A stretch of 64,000 nt of DNA from assembly GCA_964576515.1 (NCBI GenBank), contig CAZNUW010000009.1, forward strand, positions 136,785 to 200,784, in the 5' to 3' direction. Positions within the stretch are counted from its first letter, which is position 1. Every line of letters starts with the position of its first letter. Made by a program: the position numbers and the translations under genes. Origin of the DNA: SHVO01 sp964576515 (GTDB lineage: Bacteria; Pseudomonadota; Alphaproteobacteria; Rhodospirillales; Rhodospirillaceae). The notes beneath the pieces were generated by a model. It saw nothing but the letters and a program-made list of their open reading frames with translations. It was not told the origin of the DNA and searched no databases. Shown here piece after piece: positions 14,664 through 24,849 of the stretch.

Positions 14664-16697
14664 CTAGGCGCCGCCCTTCTTGACCTTGAACTTCCGCTGG
14701 AACCCACGGTCGAGGCGTTCAGTGGGGCCACCGTCCGGCGCGCCCTTGAACTTGTCCTTGAATTTGCCGGGTTTGAACTTGCCCGACTTGAACTTGTCGC
14801 CATGCGGTTTATCGCCATGGGACTTATCACCGTGGGACTTCTCGCCGTGAGATTTGCGTTCCCAGGGCTTCCCGTCGCGTGGCTTTCCATCCTTGGGCTT
14901 ACCTTCCCACGGCTTACCCTCGCGCGGCTTGCCTTCATGCGGTTTACCCTCATGCGGCTTCTTGTGACCTGTCCATTTCGGCTTGTCACGAAACGGACGT
15001 TGATCGCCCTCGGCGCGATCGTCGCGCTTCTTCCACTTCTTCTTACCGTCGAAGTCCTTCGGTGGACGGCGGACATGGCCGCCACCGGCCGGCGCGTCGC
15101 CGGCGGTGATCTGGATGTCGCCCTTGTTCACCTTCGCGATACGGCGCGCGAAATCATCCGCCGCCTCGGTCGCGATCTCAAACTTGGTTTCATCGTCGAA
15201 GATGCGGATGGCGCCGATCTCACGTTTGGTGATTCCGCCCTGACGGCAGATCTCGGGGATCAGCCACTTCGGGTCGGCTTTGCGCTGACGTCCGACGTTC
15301 ATGCGGAACCACACACCTTCCGCGAGGCCGCTTTTCGGCTCGCGACGTTCGGGCATGCCGGTGTCCATGAGGTCTTCGGCCGCCGGCAACCGGGCGCGGT
15401 AGCTGCGCACCAAGGCGGCGGCAATCTCTTCCGGCGAACGGCGGGCGAGGAGTTCCTTGGCGAGCGCGAGATCGTCGGCTTCACCGGTTTCCGCGCCGAG
15501 GATGCTTTCCAGCAGGCGCTCGTTGTCGAGCTTGCGCACGGACTCCGCATTCGGGGCATTCACCCACGACGCCTTGATCTTGGCGAAGCCTAGGAGACGT
15601 TCCGCCTTGCGGTGGATGGGCGGCGTGACAAGAAGCACACTGATGCCCTTGCGGCCCGCGCGGCCCGTGCGGCCGCTGCGGTGCTGCAGCGTCTCGGGAT
15701 CGTTCGGAAGATCGGCGTGAATGACGAGATTGAGGTTGGGCAGGTCGATGCCGCGGGCGGCGACGTCGGTGGCGACACAGATACGGGCGCGGCCGTCGCG
15801 CAAGGCCTGGAGCGCATGGTTGCGTTCCTCCTGGCTGAATTCGCCCGAGAGCGACACGGCGGCAAAACCGCGCTCGACCAGCGCCGCATGGAGATGACGC
15901 ACATGGTCGCGCGTATTGCAGAAAACGATTGTCGCGGGCGAATCCACGAAGCGCACGACGTTAACGACGGCGTGCACGACATCCTGCGCGGCGATGCGCA
16001 TGGCGCGGTATTCGATGTCGGCGTGCTCACGCGCGTCGCCGGTCGCCTGGATACGCATGGCGTCGTTCTGATACCGCTTCGCCATATTGACGATATCGCG
16101 CGGAAGCGTGGCCGAGAACAGAAGCGTGCGCCGTTCCTTTGGGGTGGCCTCGAGGATGAATTCAAGGTCCTCACGGAAACCGAGGTCCAGCATCTCATCG
16201 GCTTCGTCGAGCACCACGGCTTTCAGTTCACCGACGCGAAGGCCGTTGCGTTCCAGGTGATCGCGCAAGCGGCCCGGCGTGCCGACAACGATATGCGCGC
16301 CGAAGTTCAGTTCGCGCCGCTCGGCGCGCGGGTCCATGCCGCCGACGCACACAACGATGCGCGCACCGGTATGTTGATAGATCCAAGTGAGCTCGCGCTG
16401 AACCTGCATCGCGAGTTCGCGCGTGGGCGCCACGATCAGCGCCAGAGGATTTTCGGCGCGGCCCAGGGTGTCGGCGCCTTGAAGGACGTCTTCCGCGATG
16501 GACAGACCGAAAGCCAGTGTTTTGCCGGACCCCGTCTGCGCGGAAACCAGAAGGTCGCGGCCAACGGTCTCAGGCGCGAGCACGGCGGTCTGCACGGCTG
16601 TCGGGTCGGTGTAGTTGCGCTCGACCAAAGCGCGCGCGAGCGAAGGGTGCGTAGAAGGAAATGCCAAGCGAATAACCTTAATTATGGGGGCGGGCAA
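14664..16697 (-). CDS. DEAD-box RNA helicase with DbpA-type RNA-binding domain and Lys-rich repeat tail
   Basis: A 677-residue ATP-dependent RNA helicase. Motifs in order: Q-region YTDPTAVQ, Walker A AQTGSGKT, PTRELA, GG, TPGRL, DEAD (VLDEADEML), SAT, then helicase C (FCNTRDHVRHL, VATDVAARGIDLP, HRSGRTGRAGRKG). A DbpA-like RNA-binding domain (WFRMNVGRQRKADPKWL, GAIRIFDDETKFEI) follows. The last 130 or so residues are basic with pentapeptide units of the type KPHEG/KPREG/KPKDG and later KSHGD, likely non-specific RNA contacts. This architecture is that of DeaD/CsdA cold-shock and ribosome-assembly helicases. The first codons before LAFPSTHP may not be translated. A TTG start there is an alternative. 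Confidence 0.92.
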   Translation of the reverse strand: MPAPIIKVIRLAFPSTHPSLARALVERNYTDPTAVQTAVLAPETVGRDLLVSAQTGSGKTLAFGLSIAEDVLQGADTLGRAENPLALIVAPTRELAMQVQRELTWIYQHTGARIVVCVGGMDPRAERRELNFGAHIVVGTPGRLRDHLERNGLRVGELKAVVLDEADEMLDLGFREDLEFILEATPKERRTLLFSATLPRDIVNMAKRYQNDAMRIQATGDAREHADIEYRAMRIAAQDVVHAVVNVVRFVDSPATIVFCNTRDHVRHLHAALVERGFAAVSLSGEFSQEERNHALQALRDGRARICVATDVAARGIDLPNLNLVIHADLPNDPETLQHRSGRTGRAGRKGISVLLVTPPIHRKAERLLGFAKIKASWVNAPNAESVRKLDNERLLESILGAETGEADDLALAKELLARRSPEEIAAALVRSYRARLPAAEDLMDTGMPERREPKSGLAEGVWFRMNVGRQRKADPKWLIPEICRQGGITKREIGAIRIFDDETKFEIATEAADDFARRIAKVNKGDIQITAGDAPAGGGHVRRPPKDFDGKKKWKKRDDRAEGDQRPFRDKPKWTGHKKPHEGKPHEGKPREGKPWEGKPKDGKPRDGKPWERKSHGEKSHGDKSHGDKPHGDKFKSGKFKPGKFKDKFKGAPDGGPTERLDRGFQRKFKVKKGGA

Positions 16698-16859
16698 AAC
16701 GGCCGCGGACGGCGGTGCGCCGACGCAGGGTATAGATCAACTCGCGTCCCAGAGCCACGTAACGATTGCGTACAGGGGTTTTAACGCCACATCGGCCTTG
16801 CGGGCCGTACCCGAAGCTGTGAAGAATTCCCCTTCACACTCGTCCTTGGGGGGATGGCA

Positions 16860-18416
16860 ATGCGCGCAAGATACCTCGGTTTCACGGCCCTTGTCGCTAT
16901 CGGCGCGTGTACGCCGGCGCCGGATTCTTCATATCAGGTGGCTGAAAAGAACATGGCTGAACTGGCGGCCGACATCGCGGCGGGCACGACCTCGGCCCCG
17001 GACGTCGCAAAAGCCTATCTCGCGCGCATCGAGGCCCTTAACCCCGAGATCAGGGCGGTGTTGTCGGTCAATCCCGCCGCCGTTACCGAGGCGACGGAGG
17101 CCGACCGGCGCAAGGCGGAGGGCAAGGGCGGCCCGCTCAACGGGATCCCGATCCTCATCAAGGACAATATCGACGTCCGCGGCCTGGTCACGACGGCGGG
17201 CTCGCTGGCGCTCGCCGAGAACCGTTCGGAACGAGACGCACCCCATGTGGCGCGCCTGCGCGAGGCCGGCGCGGTGATCCTCGGCAAGGCGAACCTCTCC
17301 GAATGGGCGAATATCCGGTCGCAATGGTCGAGCAGCGGCTGGAGCGCCGCGGGCGGCCTCGTCCGCAACCCTTATGCCGTGGAACGCTCGGCCTGCGGCT
17401 CGAGCTCGGGATCAGGTAGCGCCGTGGCCGCCGGTTTCGCGCCGGCCGCCATCGGCACCGAGACCGACGGATCGATCACCTGCCCGGCCGCCGTCAACGG
17501 CATCGTCGGATTGAAACCCACCGTGGGCCTCGTTTCGCGCAGCGGCGTCGTGCCCATCAGCCATGTGCAGGACACCGCAGGGCCGATGACGCTGAACGTC
17601 ACCGACGCCGCCGCCATCCTGACGGTCATCGCGGGGACAGATCCAGCGGACGCGGCGACCGCCGAGGCCGACACGCGCAAGACCGACTATGTGAAAGCGC
17701 TCGATCCGAACGCCCTGCGCGGGGCGCGTCTCGGCGTCATGCGATTCCTGGACGGCTATACGCCGCAAACGCTGGCGGTGTTCGAGAACGCCATCGGAAT
17801 CCTGAAAGCGCAAGGCGCCGAGGTCGTCGACATCAAGGAATTCGATTTCGGCGTCATCGCCACACACGAGTTTCCGTTGTTGCTGACGGAACTGAAGGCC
17901 GACCTCAACGCCTATCTCGCGACAACGCCGACGGCGGTGAAAACCCGCACGCTCGCCGACGTCATCGCCTTCAACAAGAGCGAGCCGCGCGAAACACCTT
18001 TCTTCGGCCAGGACTTTTTCGAGCAAGCCCAGGAGATGCCGGACCTCTCCGACGCCAAGTACATCACGGACCGCGAAGACATCACCAAGAAAGCGCGCGA
18101 GGACGGCATCGACAAGCTTCTGGCCGACAACAACGTCACGGCTCTGATCGCGCCGACGGTGGGGCCGGCGTGGACGATCGATACGGTGAACGGCGATCAC
18201 TTCAGCGGATCGTCGACGACGTTGCCGGCAGTCGCGGGCTATCCGCATCTCACCGTGCCGATGGGTTATGTGGAGAACCTGCCGGTGGGCTTGTCGTTCA
18301 TCGGTCCGGCCTGGTCGGACGCGTACCTCCTGTCGCTGGGCCTCGGTTTCGAGAGGGCCGCGCCGCCGCGGAGACCGTCTCCGATTGCCGCCGGAAAGAC
18401 GATCCCCGCGAAGTAG
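16860..18416 (+). CDS. Amidase signature family enzyme, probable lipoprotein
   Basis: About 518 residues. The N-terminus MRARYLGFTALVAIGAC looks like a lipobox with Cys at position 17, so it is probably anchored in the envelope. The Ser-cisSer-Lys catalytic set is visible: Lys in GIPILIKDNIDVRG, and the serines in ACGSSSGSGSAVAAGFAP and GTETDGSITCPAA. The rest follows the amidase fold (GLKPTVGLVSRSGVVPIS, PMTLNVTDAAAIL). It hydrolyses an amide or peptide-like substrate. It is too divergent and exported to be GatA. ATG 16854 is just 6 bases earlier, but the spacing from GGGGGG favours 16860. Confidence 0.9.
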   Translation: MRARYLGFTALVAIGACTPAPDSSYQVAEKNMAELAADIAAGTTSAPDVAKAYLARIEALNPEIRAVLSVNPAAVTEATEADRRKAEGKGGPLNGIPILIKDNIDVRGLVTTAGSLALAENRSERDAPHVARLREAGAVILGKANLSEWANIRSQWSSSGWSAAGGLVRNPYAVERSACGSSSGSGSAVAAGFAPAAIGTETDGSITCPAAVNGIVGLKPTVGLVSRSGVVPISHVQDTAGPMTLNVTDAAAILTVIAGTDPADAATAEADTRKTDYVKALDPNALRGARLGVMRFLDGYTPQTLAVFENAIGILKAQGAEVVDIKEFDFGVIATHEFPLLLTELKADLNAYLATTPTAVKTRTLADVIAFNKSEPRETPFFGQDFFEQAQEMPDLSDAKYITDREDITKKAREDGIDKLLADNNVTALIAPTVGPAWTIDTVNGDHFSGSSTTLPAVAGYPHLTVPMGYVENLPVGLSFIGPAWSDAYLLSLGLGFERAAPPRRPSPIAAGKTIPAK

Positions 18417-18429
18417 CCGGGCGCGCCGC

Positions 18430-19059
18430 CTAATCGTGATCGTGATGGTGCGACCCCTTCAGTTCGGCGCGGGCTTGGCGAACGATAAGCACCGCCGACT
18501 GAAAGAACAATGTCGCCATCACGAAGGCCACAATCACGTCCGGCCAGTGCGATTTTGTCGCACCGACCGCGAGCGCGGCCACAATCACAACGACATTGCC
18601 GATCGCGTCGTTGCGGCTGCACAACCACACGGACCGCACGTTGGAATCGCCGTCCTTGTAGCGCCACAGAGCGAGAACGGAAATCGCATTCGCGGCGAGG
18701 GCTAGAAAGCCGACAAGGCCCATAGTGTATTCGTTGGGGGCGCCTCCGACGAACGCGCGGTAAACGGTCGTTCCGAACACCCCTAAACCGATGAGTGCGA
18801 GGCTTGCCCCTTTCGTCAGAGCCGCGAACGCGCGGACACGAAGACTTTTGCCGATCACCGCGAGGGTGACGGCGTAGGTCAAGCTATCGGCCAGGAAGTC
18901 GAGCGCGTCGGCCTTCAGAGCCTGCGACGAAGCGGCAAACCCCGCCGTCATCTCGACAATGAACATGATCATATTCAAAGCGATGACAAACAGCAGCGTC
19001 GCCTTGTAGCCACGATCCTTACCCTCAAACGTGAGACTGACGTTATGGTCGCCGCTCAT
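18430..19059 (-). CDS. Cation diffusion facilitator family transporter
   Basis: A 209-residue membrane protein with about six helices. The CDF metal site is seen as ADALDFLADSL (helix 2, with Asp pairs) and SRNDAIGNVVV (helix 5, N-D). The C-terminus ends in a short His/Asp tail, HHHDHD. The cytoplasmic C-terminal domain usual in the family is missing, so it is a short CDF like those beside CzcCBA pumps. Its ATG overlaps the stop of czcA by 4 bases (ATGA), so it is the last gene of the efflux operon. It exports metal ions from the cytoplasm to the periplasm, where the RND pump can take them up. Confidence 0.9.
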   Translation of the reverse strand: MSGDHNVSLTFEGKDRGYKATLLFVIALNMIMFIVEMTAGFAASSQALKADALDFLADSLTYAVTLAVIGKSLRVRAFAALTKGASLALIGLGVFGTTVYRAFVGGAPNEYTMGLVGFLALAANAISVLALWRYKDGDSNVRSVWLCSRNDAIGNVVVIVAALAVGATKSHWPDVIVAFVMATLFFQSAVLIVRQARAELKGSHHHDHD

Positions 19060-22000
19060 GCGAAGGCTTCCTTTTCCGACACGAATTGCACCGCCTCCTT
19101 GCGGTAAACGAGGCGGTAAAGGGCCGGCAAGACCACCAGCGTCAGCAACGTCGAGGAGATAATTCCCCCGATCATGACGGTCGCGAGCGGGCGTTGCACT
19201 TCGGCCCCCGTGCCGACATTGACAGCCATGGGTACGAAACCGAGGCCCGCGACCAGGGCCGTCACGAGGACAGGACGCAATCTTGTCATTGCTCCTTCGA
19301 CAATTGCGTCATCGAGCCCGAGACCGCCGTCCCTCAAGGTGCGGATAAACGAGACCATCACCACACCGTTCAACACGGCGATTCCGGAAAGCGCGATGAA
19401 ACCGACCCCCGCCGAGATCGAGAGGGGAATGTCCCGCAACCAGAGGGCCAACACGCCGCCGGTGAGCGCCAGCGGAACACCGCTGAAGACAACGGAAGCT
19501 TCGCGGACAGACCCAAACGCGCTGAACAACATGAAGAAGATCAACATCAGAACCAAGGGGACGACGATCTGAAGGCGCTGCGCGGCGGAAATCAGATTCT
19601 CATACGTCCCACCGTAGGTGACCCAATATCCCGCCGGAATCTCGACTTGCGCGCCGACTTTCTCCTGCATTTCCTGCACGAAGGAGCCGAGGTCGCGCCC
19701 TCGGACGTTGGTGGTGACGATGACCCGGCGCTTGCCGTTCTCGCGTCCGATCTGGTTCGGGCCGGGCGCGAGACTAATATCCGCCAATTCACCCAACGGG
19801 ATGAACACGGGCGGCCGCGCCTCGGGGACTTCGCCCCCGTGTGCAAGCGGAATCGGGAGATTCTGAATCTCCGCAACGTTCGAGCGCAACGCTTCCGGCA
19901 AACGGACCACGATATCGGCGCGGCGGTCGCCTTCGATCAGTTGGCTTGCCGTACGCCCGCCGAACGCTACCGCGACGATATCCTGAACGTCCGACATCGT
20001 GAGACCGTAACGGTCGAGGGCAACGCGGTTCGGCGTAATCGTCAATACCGGAAGACCGGTGATCTGTTCCAGTCGCGCGTCGGCCGCGCCGTCGATTCCG
20101 GCGACGACGCCCAAAACGCTTTCACCGACTTGTGTCAGGATATCGAGGTCGTCCCCATACACCTTGAGCGCAACATCGGTTCGCACCCCTGAGATAAGTT
20201 CATTGAAGCGCATCTGAATCGGTTGAGTGAATTCATAGTTATTGCCCGGGACCGCATCCACCGCCTCGTTCAGCTCCTGAACGAGTTCGCCGCGCGGTTT
20301 GCGCGGATTGGGCCAATCGCTTCGATCCTTCATTATGATGAAGGTATCGGCGACATTCGGCGGCATCGGATCGCTCGCGATATCTGGTGTGCCGATACGC
20401 GCGAAGACACGCTCGACCTCCGGAAACTTGGCGATCCTCTCCTCAAGAGCCGCCTGCATGGCGATGGATTGACTAAGGCTGGTGCCCGGGATTCGCATCG
20501 CATGAAGCGCGACATCCCCCTCGTCCAGGCTCGGCAAGAATTCGGAGCCCATACGTGTCGCGAGAAGTCCGCTCAAGAGAACCGCCGCGGCCGCGCCGGC
20601 GACGACCGGCACCCGGTGAGTCAACGCAAACCGTAAGACCGGCGCGTAGCGGTTCTTGGCGCCGCGCACGATCCGGTTCTCTTCCTCGGCGATTTCGCCC
20701 TTAACGAAGAGGGCCACTGCGGCCGGCACAAGCGTTAACGTCAGCAACAGGGCCGCCAGTAGCGCCATGGTGACGGTCGTCGCCATGGGGTGGAACATCT
20801 TACCTTCGACGCCCGACAAGCTAAAGATCGGGAGATAGACGATGGTGATGATGAAGACACCGAAGATGCTGGGGCGTATCACCTCGGAAGTTGCCTGCGA
20901 CACGACCTCGAAGCGCTCGGGCCGTGTGAGAAGCCGCCCCATATCGCGTTGCGCGAGGCCCAAACGGCGCAGGCAGTTCTCGACGATGATGACGGCGCCA
21001 TCGACGATCAGCCCGAAATCGAGAGCCCCGAGGCTCATAAGGTTGGCCGACACACCCCGTTGGACCATCCCGGTGATCGTCATCAGCATGGTGATGGGGA
21101 TGACGGCGGCCGTAATCAAGGCCGCGCGCACATTCCCGAGCAAAAGGAACAAGACGACGATCACCAGTAGCGCGCCCTCCAAAAGGTTGGTTTGCACGGT
21201 GCCGATGGCCTTATCGACCAACGTCGTACGGTCGTACATCGTGCGCGCGACCAGACCATCGGGAAGGCTGCGATTGATCTCATCGATCTTAGCCGCAACG
21301 CGGTGAGAGACGTCACGGCTGTTGGCGCCCGCGAGCATCATCGCCGTGCTCAACACGGCTTCCCGGCCGTTTCTGGTCGCAGCGCCGGTCCGTAGTTCCC
21401 GGCCGAGCCCGACATCGGCGACATCGCCGACTTTGATGCTCGCGCCCTTGTGCATCGCGATGGTTAGTCCACGGATTTCATCGATAGTGCTGACCTGACC
21501 CGGCGCGCGGATCAGAAGTTGCTCGCCGAAGCGTTCGACGTAACCGGCGCCAACCGTGACATTATTGTTGGCGATGCCTTGGATCAGTTCGGGAAGCGTG
21601 ATGCCCGCGCCGAGCAGGCGCGTGAGATCCGGCGTGACATGAATCTGCTTCACATAACCGCCGATGGCGTTGACCTCCGTGACACCGGGAACCGTCCGCA
21701 ATTGGGGACGCACGATCCAATCGTGGGCCTCGCGCAACTCCTGCAACGTCCAGGGCGTGCCGTCCCGTTTCGGCCCGTCGGATTCCACGGTGTACATGAA
21801 AATTTCACCGAGCCCCGTGGCGATCGGGCCCATTGACGGATCGATTCCGGGAGGCAACTGCGCTTTCGCCTCCTGAAGTCGTTCCGCGACAAGCTGGCGC
21901 GAAAGATATCTATCCGTGCCGTCCTCGAAGACGACCGTGACCTGCGAAAGACCATAGCGCGAGATAGACCATGTGTAGCTGAGCCCCGGAAGCCCACCGA

Positions 22001-22217
22001 GAGCCGTCTCCAACGGAAAGGTAATCCGTTGTTCGGCTTCCAAGGGCGAGTACCCCGGCGCTTCGGTGTTGATCTGCACCTGGACATTGGTGATGTCCGG
22101 TACGGCGTCGATAGAGAGTCGCGAGAAGTTATAGACGCCCAAGGCGGCAAGTATGATCACCGCAATGAGCACGCCCCACGCCTGGCGGATCGAGAACTGA
22201 ACAATGCGTTCCAACAT
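19056..22217 (-). CDS. czcA: Heavy-metal efflux RND transporter, CzcA type
   Basis: A 1053-residue inner-membrane proton/metal antiporter of the HME-RND family with the usual length and two repeats of membrane helix 1, periplasmic porter domain and five further helices. The N-terminus (IRQAWGVLIAVIILAALGVY, then IDAVPDITNVQVQINTEAPG) is typical. The helix 4 motif reads DFGLIVDGAVIIVEN with the Asp pair and Glu of the HME1 class (Co, Zn, Cd) rather than the Cus copper class. SIFGVFIITIVYLPIF and GFIALSGIAVLNGVVM are further family marks. It lies 11 bases after czcB and overlaps the CDF gene. The metal range is inferred from the motif. Confidence 0.95.
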   Translation of the reverse strand: MLERIVQFSIRQAWGVLIAVIILAALGVYNFSRLSIDAVPDITNVQVQINTEAPGYSPLEAEQRITFPLETALGGLPGLSYTWSISRYGLSQVTVVFEDGTDRYLSRQLVAERLQEAKAQLPPGIDPSMGPIATGLGEIFMYTVESDGPKRDGTPWTLQELREAHDWIVRPQLRTVPGVTEVNAIGGYVKQIHVTPDLTRLLGAGITLPELIQGIANNNVTVGAGYVERFGEQLLIRAPGQVSTIDEIRGLTIAMHKGASIKVGDVADVGLGRELRTGAATRNGREAVLSTAMMLAGANSRDVSHRVAAKIDEINRSLPDGLVARTMYDRTTLVDKAIGTVQTNLLEGALLVIVVLFLLLGNVRAALITAAVIPITMLMTITGMVQRGVSANLMSLGALDFGLIVDGAVIIVENCLRRLGLAQRDMGRLLTRPERFEVVSQATSEVIRPSIFGVFIITIVYLPIFSLSGVEGKMFHPMATTVTMALLAALLLTLTLVPAAVALFVKGEIAEEENRIVRGAKNRYAPVLRFALTHRVPVVAGAAAAVLLSGLLATRMGSEFLPSLDEGDVALHAMRIPGTSLSQSIAMQAALEERIAKFPEVERVFARIGTPDIASDPMPPNVADTFIIMKDRSDWPNPRKPRGELVQELNEAVDAVPGNNYEFTQPIQMRFNELISGVRTDVALKVYGDDLDILTQVGESVLGVVAGIDGAADARLEQITGLPVLTITPNRVALDRYGLTMSDVQDIVAVAFGGRTASQLIEGDRRADIVVRLPEALRSNVAEIQNLPIPLAHGGEVPEARPPVFIPLGELADISLAPGPNQIGRENGKRRVIVTTNVRGRDLGSFVQEMQEKVGAQVEIPAGYWVTYGGTYENLISAAQRLQIVVPLVLMLIFFMLFSAFGSVREASVVFSGVPLALTGGVLALWLRDIPLSISAGVGFIALSGIAVLNGVVMVSFIRTLRDGGLGLDDAIVEGAMTRLRPVLVTALVAGLGFVPMAVNVGTGAEVQRPLATVMIGGIISSTLLTLVVLPALYRLVYRKEAVQFVSEKEAFA

Positions 22218-22228
22218 GACCGTATTCC

Positions 22229-23491
22229 TTAGTGATCGTGGCTAGCGCCGGACTTCTCGATGTCCGCTTTGATGAGAAAACTGTTTTTGACCACATAGTC
22301 GGCGCCGGCCTTCAGGCCGCCAAGGATTTCCGTGTGCACACCGTCCGTTTCACCGAGCGTGAGCGGATAGGCCTCATAGGTATCGCCAACCTTCATGTAC
22401 ACGACCTGTGAATCGTTGAACGTCTGGAGCGCCGAATTTCTGACCGCAAGCGGCACCTCACGCGCGCTCACGGCGACTTGCGCCGTGACCGACGTGCCGG
22501 GCCGCCAGACACCGTCCGCATTCTCGAGAATGATGCGCGCCGTGATGGTTTGGGTCAGCGGATCGGCGACCGGCGAAAGCACCGCGATGACGCCGTCCTG
22601 ATAGGTGTCGCCTTCCAACGCGCGCACCCGCGCGGCTTGGCCTTCGGCGACAACCGGGATTTGCCGGGGAAAGACATTGAATTCGGCGATGACCGCGCTG
22701 GTATCCGCAATCTCGAACAAAGGTTCCTCACCCGTGACCTCACCCGCCGTCGCCGTACGTTGAATAATGCGCCCGGCGATGGGCGAGCGGATCTGATATG
22801 GCTGAAGGCTCTCGTTGCTCTCGATCACCGCCAGCACATCACCGACCTGCACCGCGTCGCCGATGGTCTTCCTGACCTCGCGGATCAAGCCGGCGAAGCG
22901 CGGATGCACATGCGCCGAGCGGCCGGGATCGAGCGTAACGCGGCCCATGAGCGTCACACGGTTGACGATGGTCGCCGGTCCCGCGGCGATGGTTTCGACA
23001 CCCGCCCCGGTCGCGGTTGCGGCCGCGATAACAGTGCGACCCTCGTAATTTTGATAGGACCACTTGTAAGATTTGTTGCGGTACGCGGCGGTGACGGCCA
23101 CATCGAAGGAATGCGGCTCTTCGACAATACCGAGCCCCTTCAGGGCCTCGCCAGCCGCCACGAAGCGAAAGACGTTCACCTCGCCGTCAAGACGCGTCAA
23201 CGTAACGTTCAATTGAACCTGTTCCGGCGCAACCGCATCGCCCTTGTCGGACGCATAGACATACAATTCGGGAGAAGCGCCGTTTTCAACCACGACGACC
23301 TCAAGCGCGAAATCACCGTCACGCAACACGCGCCCACCGTGCGGCCCACGTTCCGACGCATCAACCTCGCCTTCCTCATGAACATGCGAGACGTCATGAG
23401 ACTCAACCAACAGAAGGGCGCCGCCGATAAGGGCGGTGGCGAGCGCAATCGCGCCGACGACAAAAACGTCGCTCATAGATCTGATTTTCAT
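22229..23491 (-). CDS. czcB: RND efflux periplasmic adaptor, CzcB type
   Basis: A 420-residue membrane-fusion protein. After a single N-terminal helix (VFVVGAIALATALIGGALLL) a His-rich stretch (SHDVSHVHEEGEVD) and the pattern ERGPHGGRVLRDGDFALEV recall the metal-binding N-terminal domain of CzcB. The hairpin and lipoyl half-motifs follow (HPRFAGLIREVRKTIGDAVQVGD and SPIAGRIIQRTATAGEV), then a beta-barrel domain, ending in SHDH. It links CzcA in the inner membrane to CzcC in the outer membrane. Its ATG overlaps the czcC stop by 4 bases (ATGA). czcA follows 11 bases downstream. Confidence 0.94.
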   Translation of the reverse strand: MKIRSMSDVFVVGAIALATALIGGALLLVESHDVSHVHEEGEVDASERGPHGGRVLRDGDFALEVVVVENGASPELYVYASDKGDAVAPEQVQLNVTLTRLDGEVNVFRFVAAGEALKGLGIVEEPHSFDVAVTAAYRNKSYKWSYQNYEGRTVIAAATATGAGVETIAAGPATIVNRVTLMGRVTLDPGRSAHVHPRFAGLIREVRKTIGDAVQVGDVLAVIESNESLQPYQIRSPIAGRIIQRTATAGEVTGEEPLFEIADTSAVIAEFNVFPRQIPVVAEGQAARVRALEGDTYQDGVIAVLSPVADPLTQTITARIILENADGVWRPGTSVTAQVAVSAREVPLAVRNSALQTFNDSQVVYMKVGDTYEAYPLTLGETDGVHTEILGGLKAGADYVVKNSFLIKADIEKSGASHDH

Positions 23492-24756
23492 TGGATTTCT
23501 CCTGGCGTCGCGAGCGGAAACGGCGTGCCGGTGAGGCGTTCGATTTCAGCAATAGCTTGGTGATAAGTTTCGGCGGCATCGACAGCCGCCTCCTCGATTT
23601 CGTGTAACTGATCCTGCGCCATCGAGACATCGAACAGCGAGAACCTGCCGCTGCGGAAACCATCTTCGGCGCGGGTGCGGGTTTGCTCGGCGACGGGAAG
23701 AATGCTCTCGCGCAAACTCAGCATCGCCGCGCGCGATTGCTCCGCTTGCTGATAAAGACCGTAAAGCGTGGCAAGAGAATCGCGACGCGCCGCGGACTCG
23801 TCGGCGCCCGCTTGCGCGGCGCGCGCCTCGGCCTCGCGTTCAGCCGCAGCATTCCGACTCCTGGCGCCAAGCGGCATCGAGAACCCGAACACCATCGCCT
23901 GATCGTTGAGGGATTCGATACGTCGAACACCGGCGCTCACCGTAACGTCGGGTGCGCGGCCCGCACGCGCGGCCCGCGCCTGGGCTTCGGCCGCCAACCG
24001 TTCCGCGGCAAACCGCGCGGTGTAAGGATTGGCATCCAGTTTCGCCGTAAACGCCGCAAACGGCGGTAACGGCACAAGCGCATAGAGATCGCCGCCCGCT
24101 TCGCCGGCACCGTCAGGCGGCGCACCCCATGTGGCCGCCAGGACTCCCCACGACTGGCGCAGATCGGCTTGGGCCTTCGCGAGCGCAATTTCGCGTTCAC
24201 GCAGGTGAACGAGCGCATTGCCCTCCTCAAGGGGTGACCCCAAGCCTGCGTTCACACGACGGCCGACGGCCTCCAAGACCTGTCGCGCGCGAGCGACATG
24301 CTCCTCGGCGATCTGCGCTTTCTCCTGGAAAGCGAGATTGGCGATGAAGCGCCGCGTGACCGTTGAGAGGATGTCGAGGCTTTGGATATCGCGTTGGACG
24401 GATGCGACGGTGAGCGCACGCTCAGCCGCCGCGACGCGCAACGCGCGTTTGTCGCCAAGTTCCAGCACCGTACTGAGGCGCAGCGTGGCCTCGAGATTCG
24501 CGACCGCGCCGATATCGCGTGTTCCGAGCACATTCTCGACGTCCGCGCCGATCTCGATGGGCGGCCGAAGACCCGCATGATCGCGCCGCGCTTGCGCCGC
24601 CGCCACGGCGTATCCTTGGGCCGTCAGCGCGGGGTTGGAACGCAACGCCGCGGTGATCGCGTCCTTGAGAGTGAAAGCGTCGGCCGCATGGGCCGCCGCG
24701 GTGAAAGCAAATAAGCTCGATGCCGCGAGCAGGCATCGCAGGAAATACAGGCGCAT
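23488..24756 (-). CDS. czcC: TolC-family outer membrane efflux protein, CzcC type
   Basis: A 422-residue protein with a signal peptide (MRLYFLRCLLAASSLFAF, cleavage after AHAA). Two repeats of the outer membrane efflux family are present, each with an alpha-helical hairpin (FTLKDAITAALRSNPAL at the start, and EAQARAARAGRAPDVTVSAG, LATLYGLYQQAEQSRAAMLS later) and FSLFDVSMAQDQLHEIE near the end. It forms the channel through the outer membrane for CzcAB. ATG 24756 is chosen for the preceding GGCGGAG and for the signal peptide. The earlier part of the frame has no homology. Its stop overlaps czcB. Confidence 0.93.
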   Translation of the reverse strand: MRLYFLRCLLAASSLFAFTAAAHAADAFTLKDAITAALRSNPALTAQGYAVAAAQARRDHAGLRPPIEIGADVENVLGTRDIGAVANLEATLRLSTVLELGDKRALRVAAAERALTVASVQRDIQSLDILSTVTRRFIANLAFQEKAQIAEEHVARARQVLEAVGRRVNAGLGSPLEEGNALVHLREREIALAKAQADLRQSWGVLAATWGAPPDGAGEAGGDLYALVPLPPFAAFTAKLDANPYTARFAAERLAAEAQARAARAGRAPDVTVSAGVRRIESLNDQAMVFGFSMPLGARSRNAAAEREAEARAAQAGADESAARRDSLATLYGLYQQAEQSRAAMLSLRESILPVAEQTRTRAEDGFRSGRFSLFDVSMAQDQLHEIEEAAVDAAETYHQAIAEIERLTGTPFPLATPGEIQ

Positions 24757-24849
24757 GATAACTCCGCCGCCATAGGGAGAAGAACGCGATCGCTGATCGC
24801 CGCTCCACGAAGGACGGCGATGCAAATCGACGAAAAGTTCGGCGAGGCG

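Noticed and set aside
15612..16784. 390-codon plus-strand frame opposite the DEAD-box helicase
   Set aside because: All helicase motifs lie on the minus strand. No homology is seen in the plus frame.
16860..18416. GatA subunit of the amidotransferase
   Set aside because: The lipobox and the absence of gatB/gatC neighbours argue for an exported amidase.
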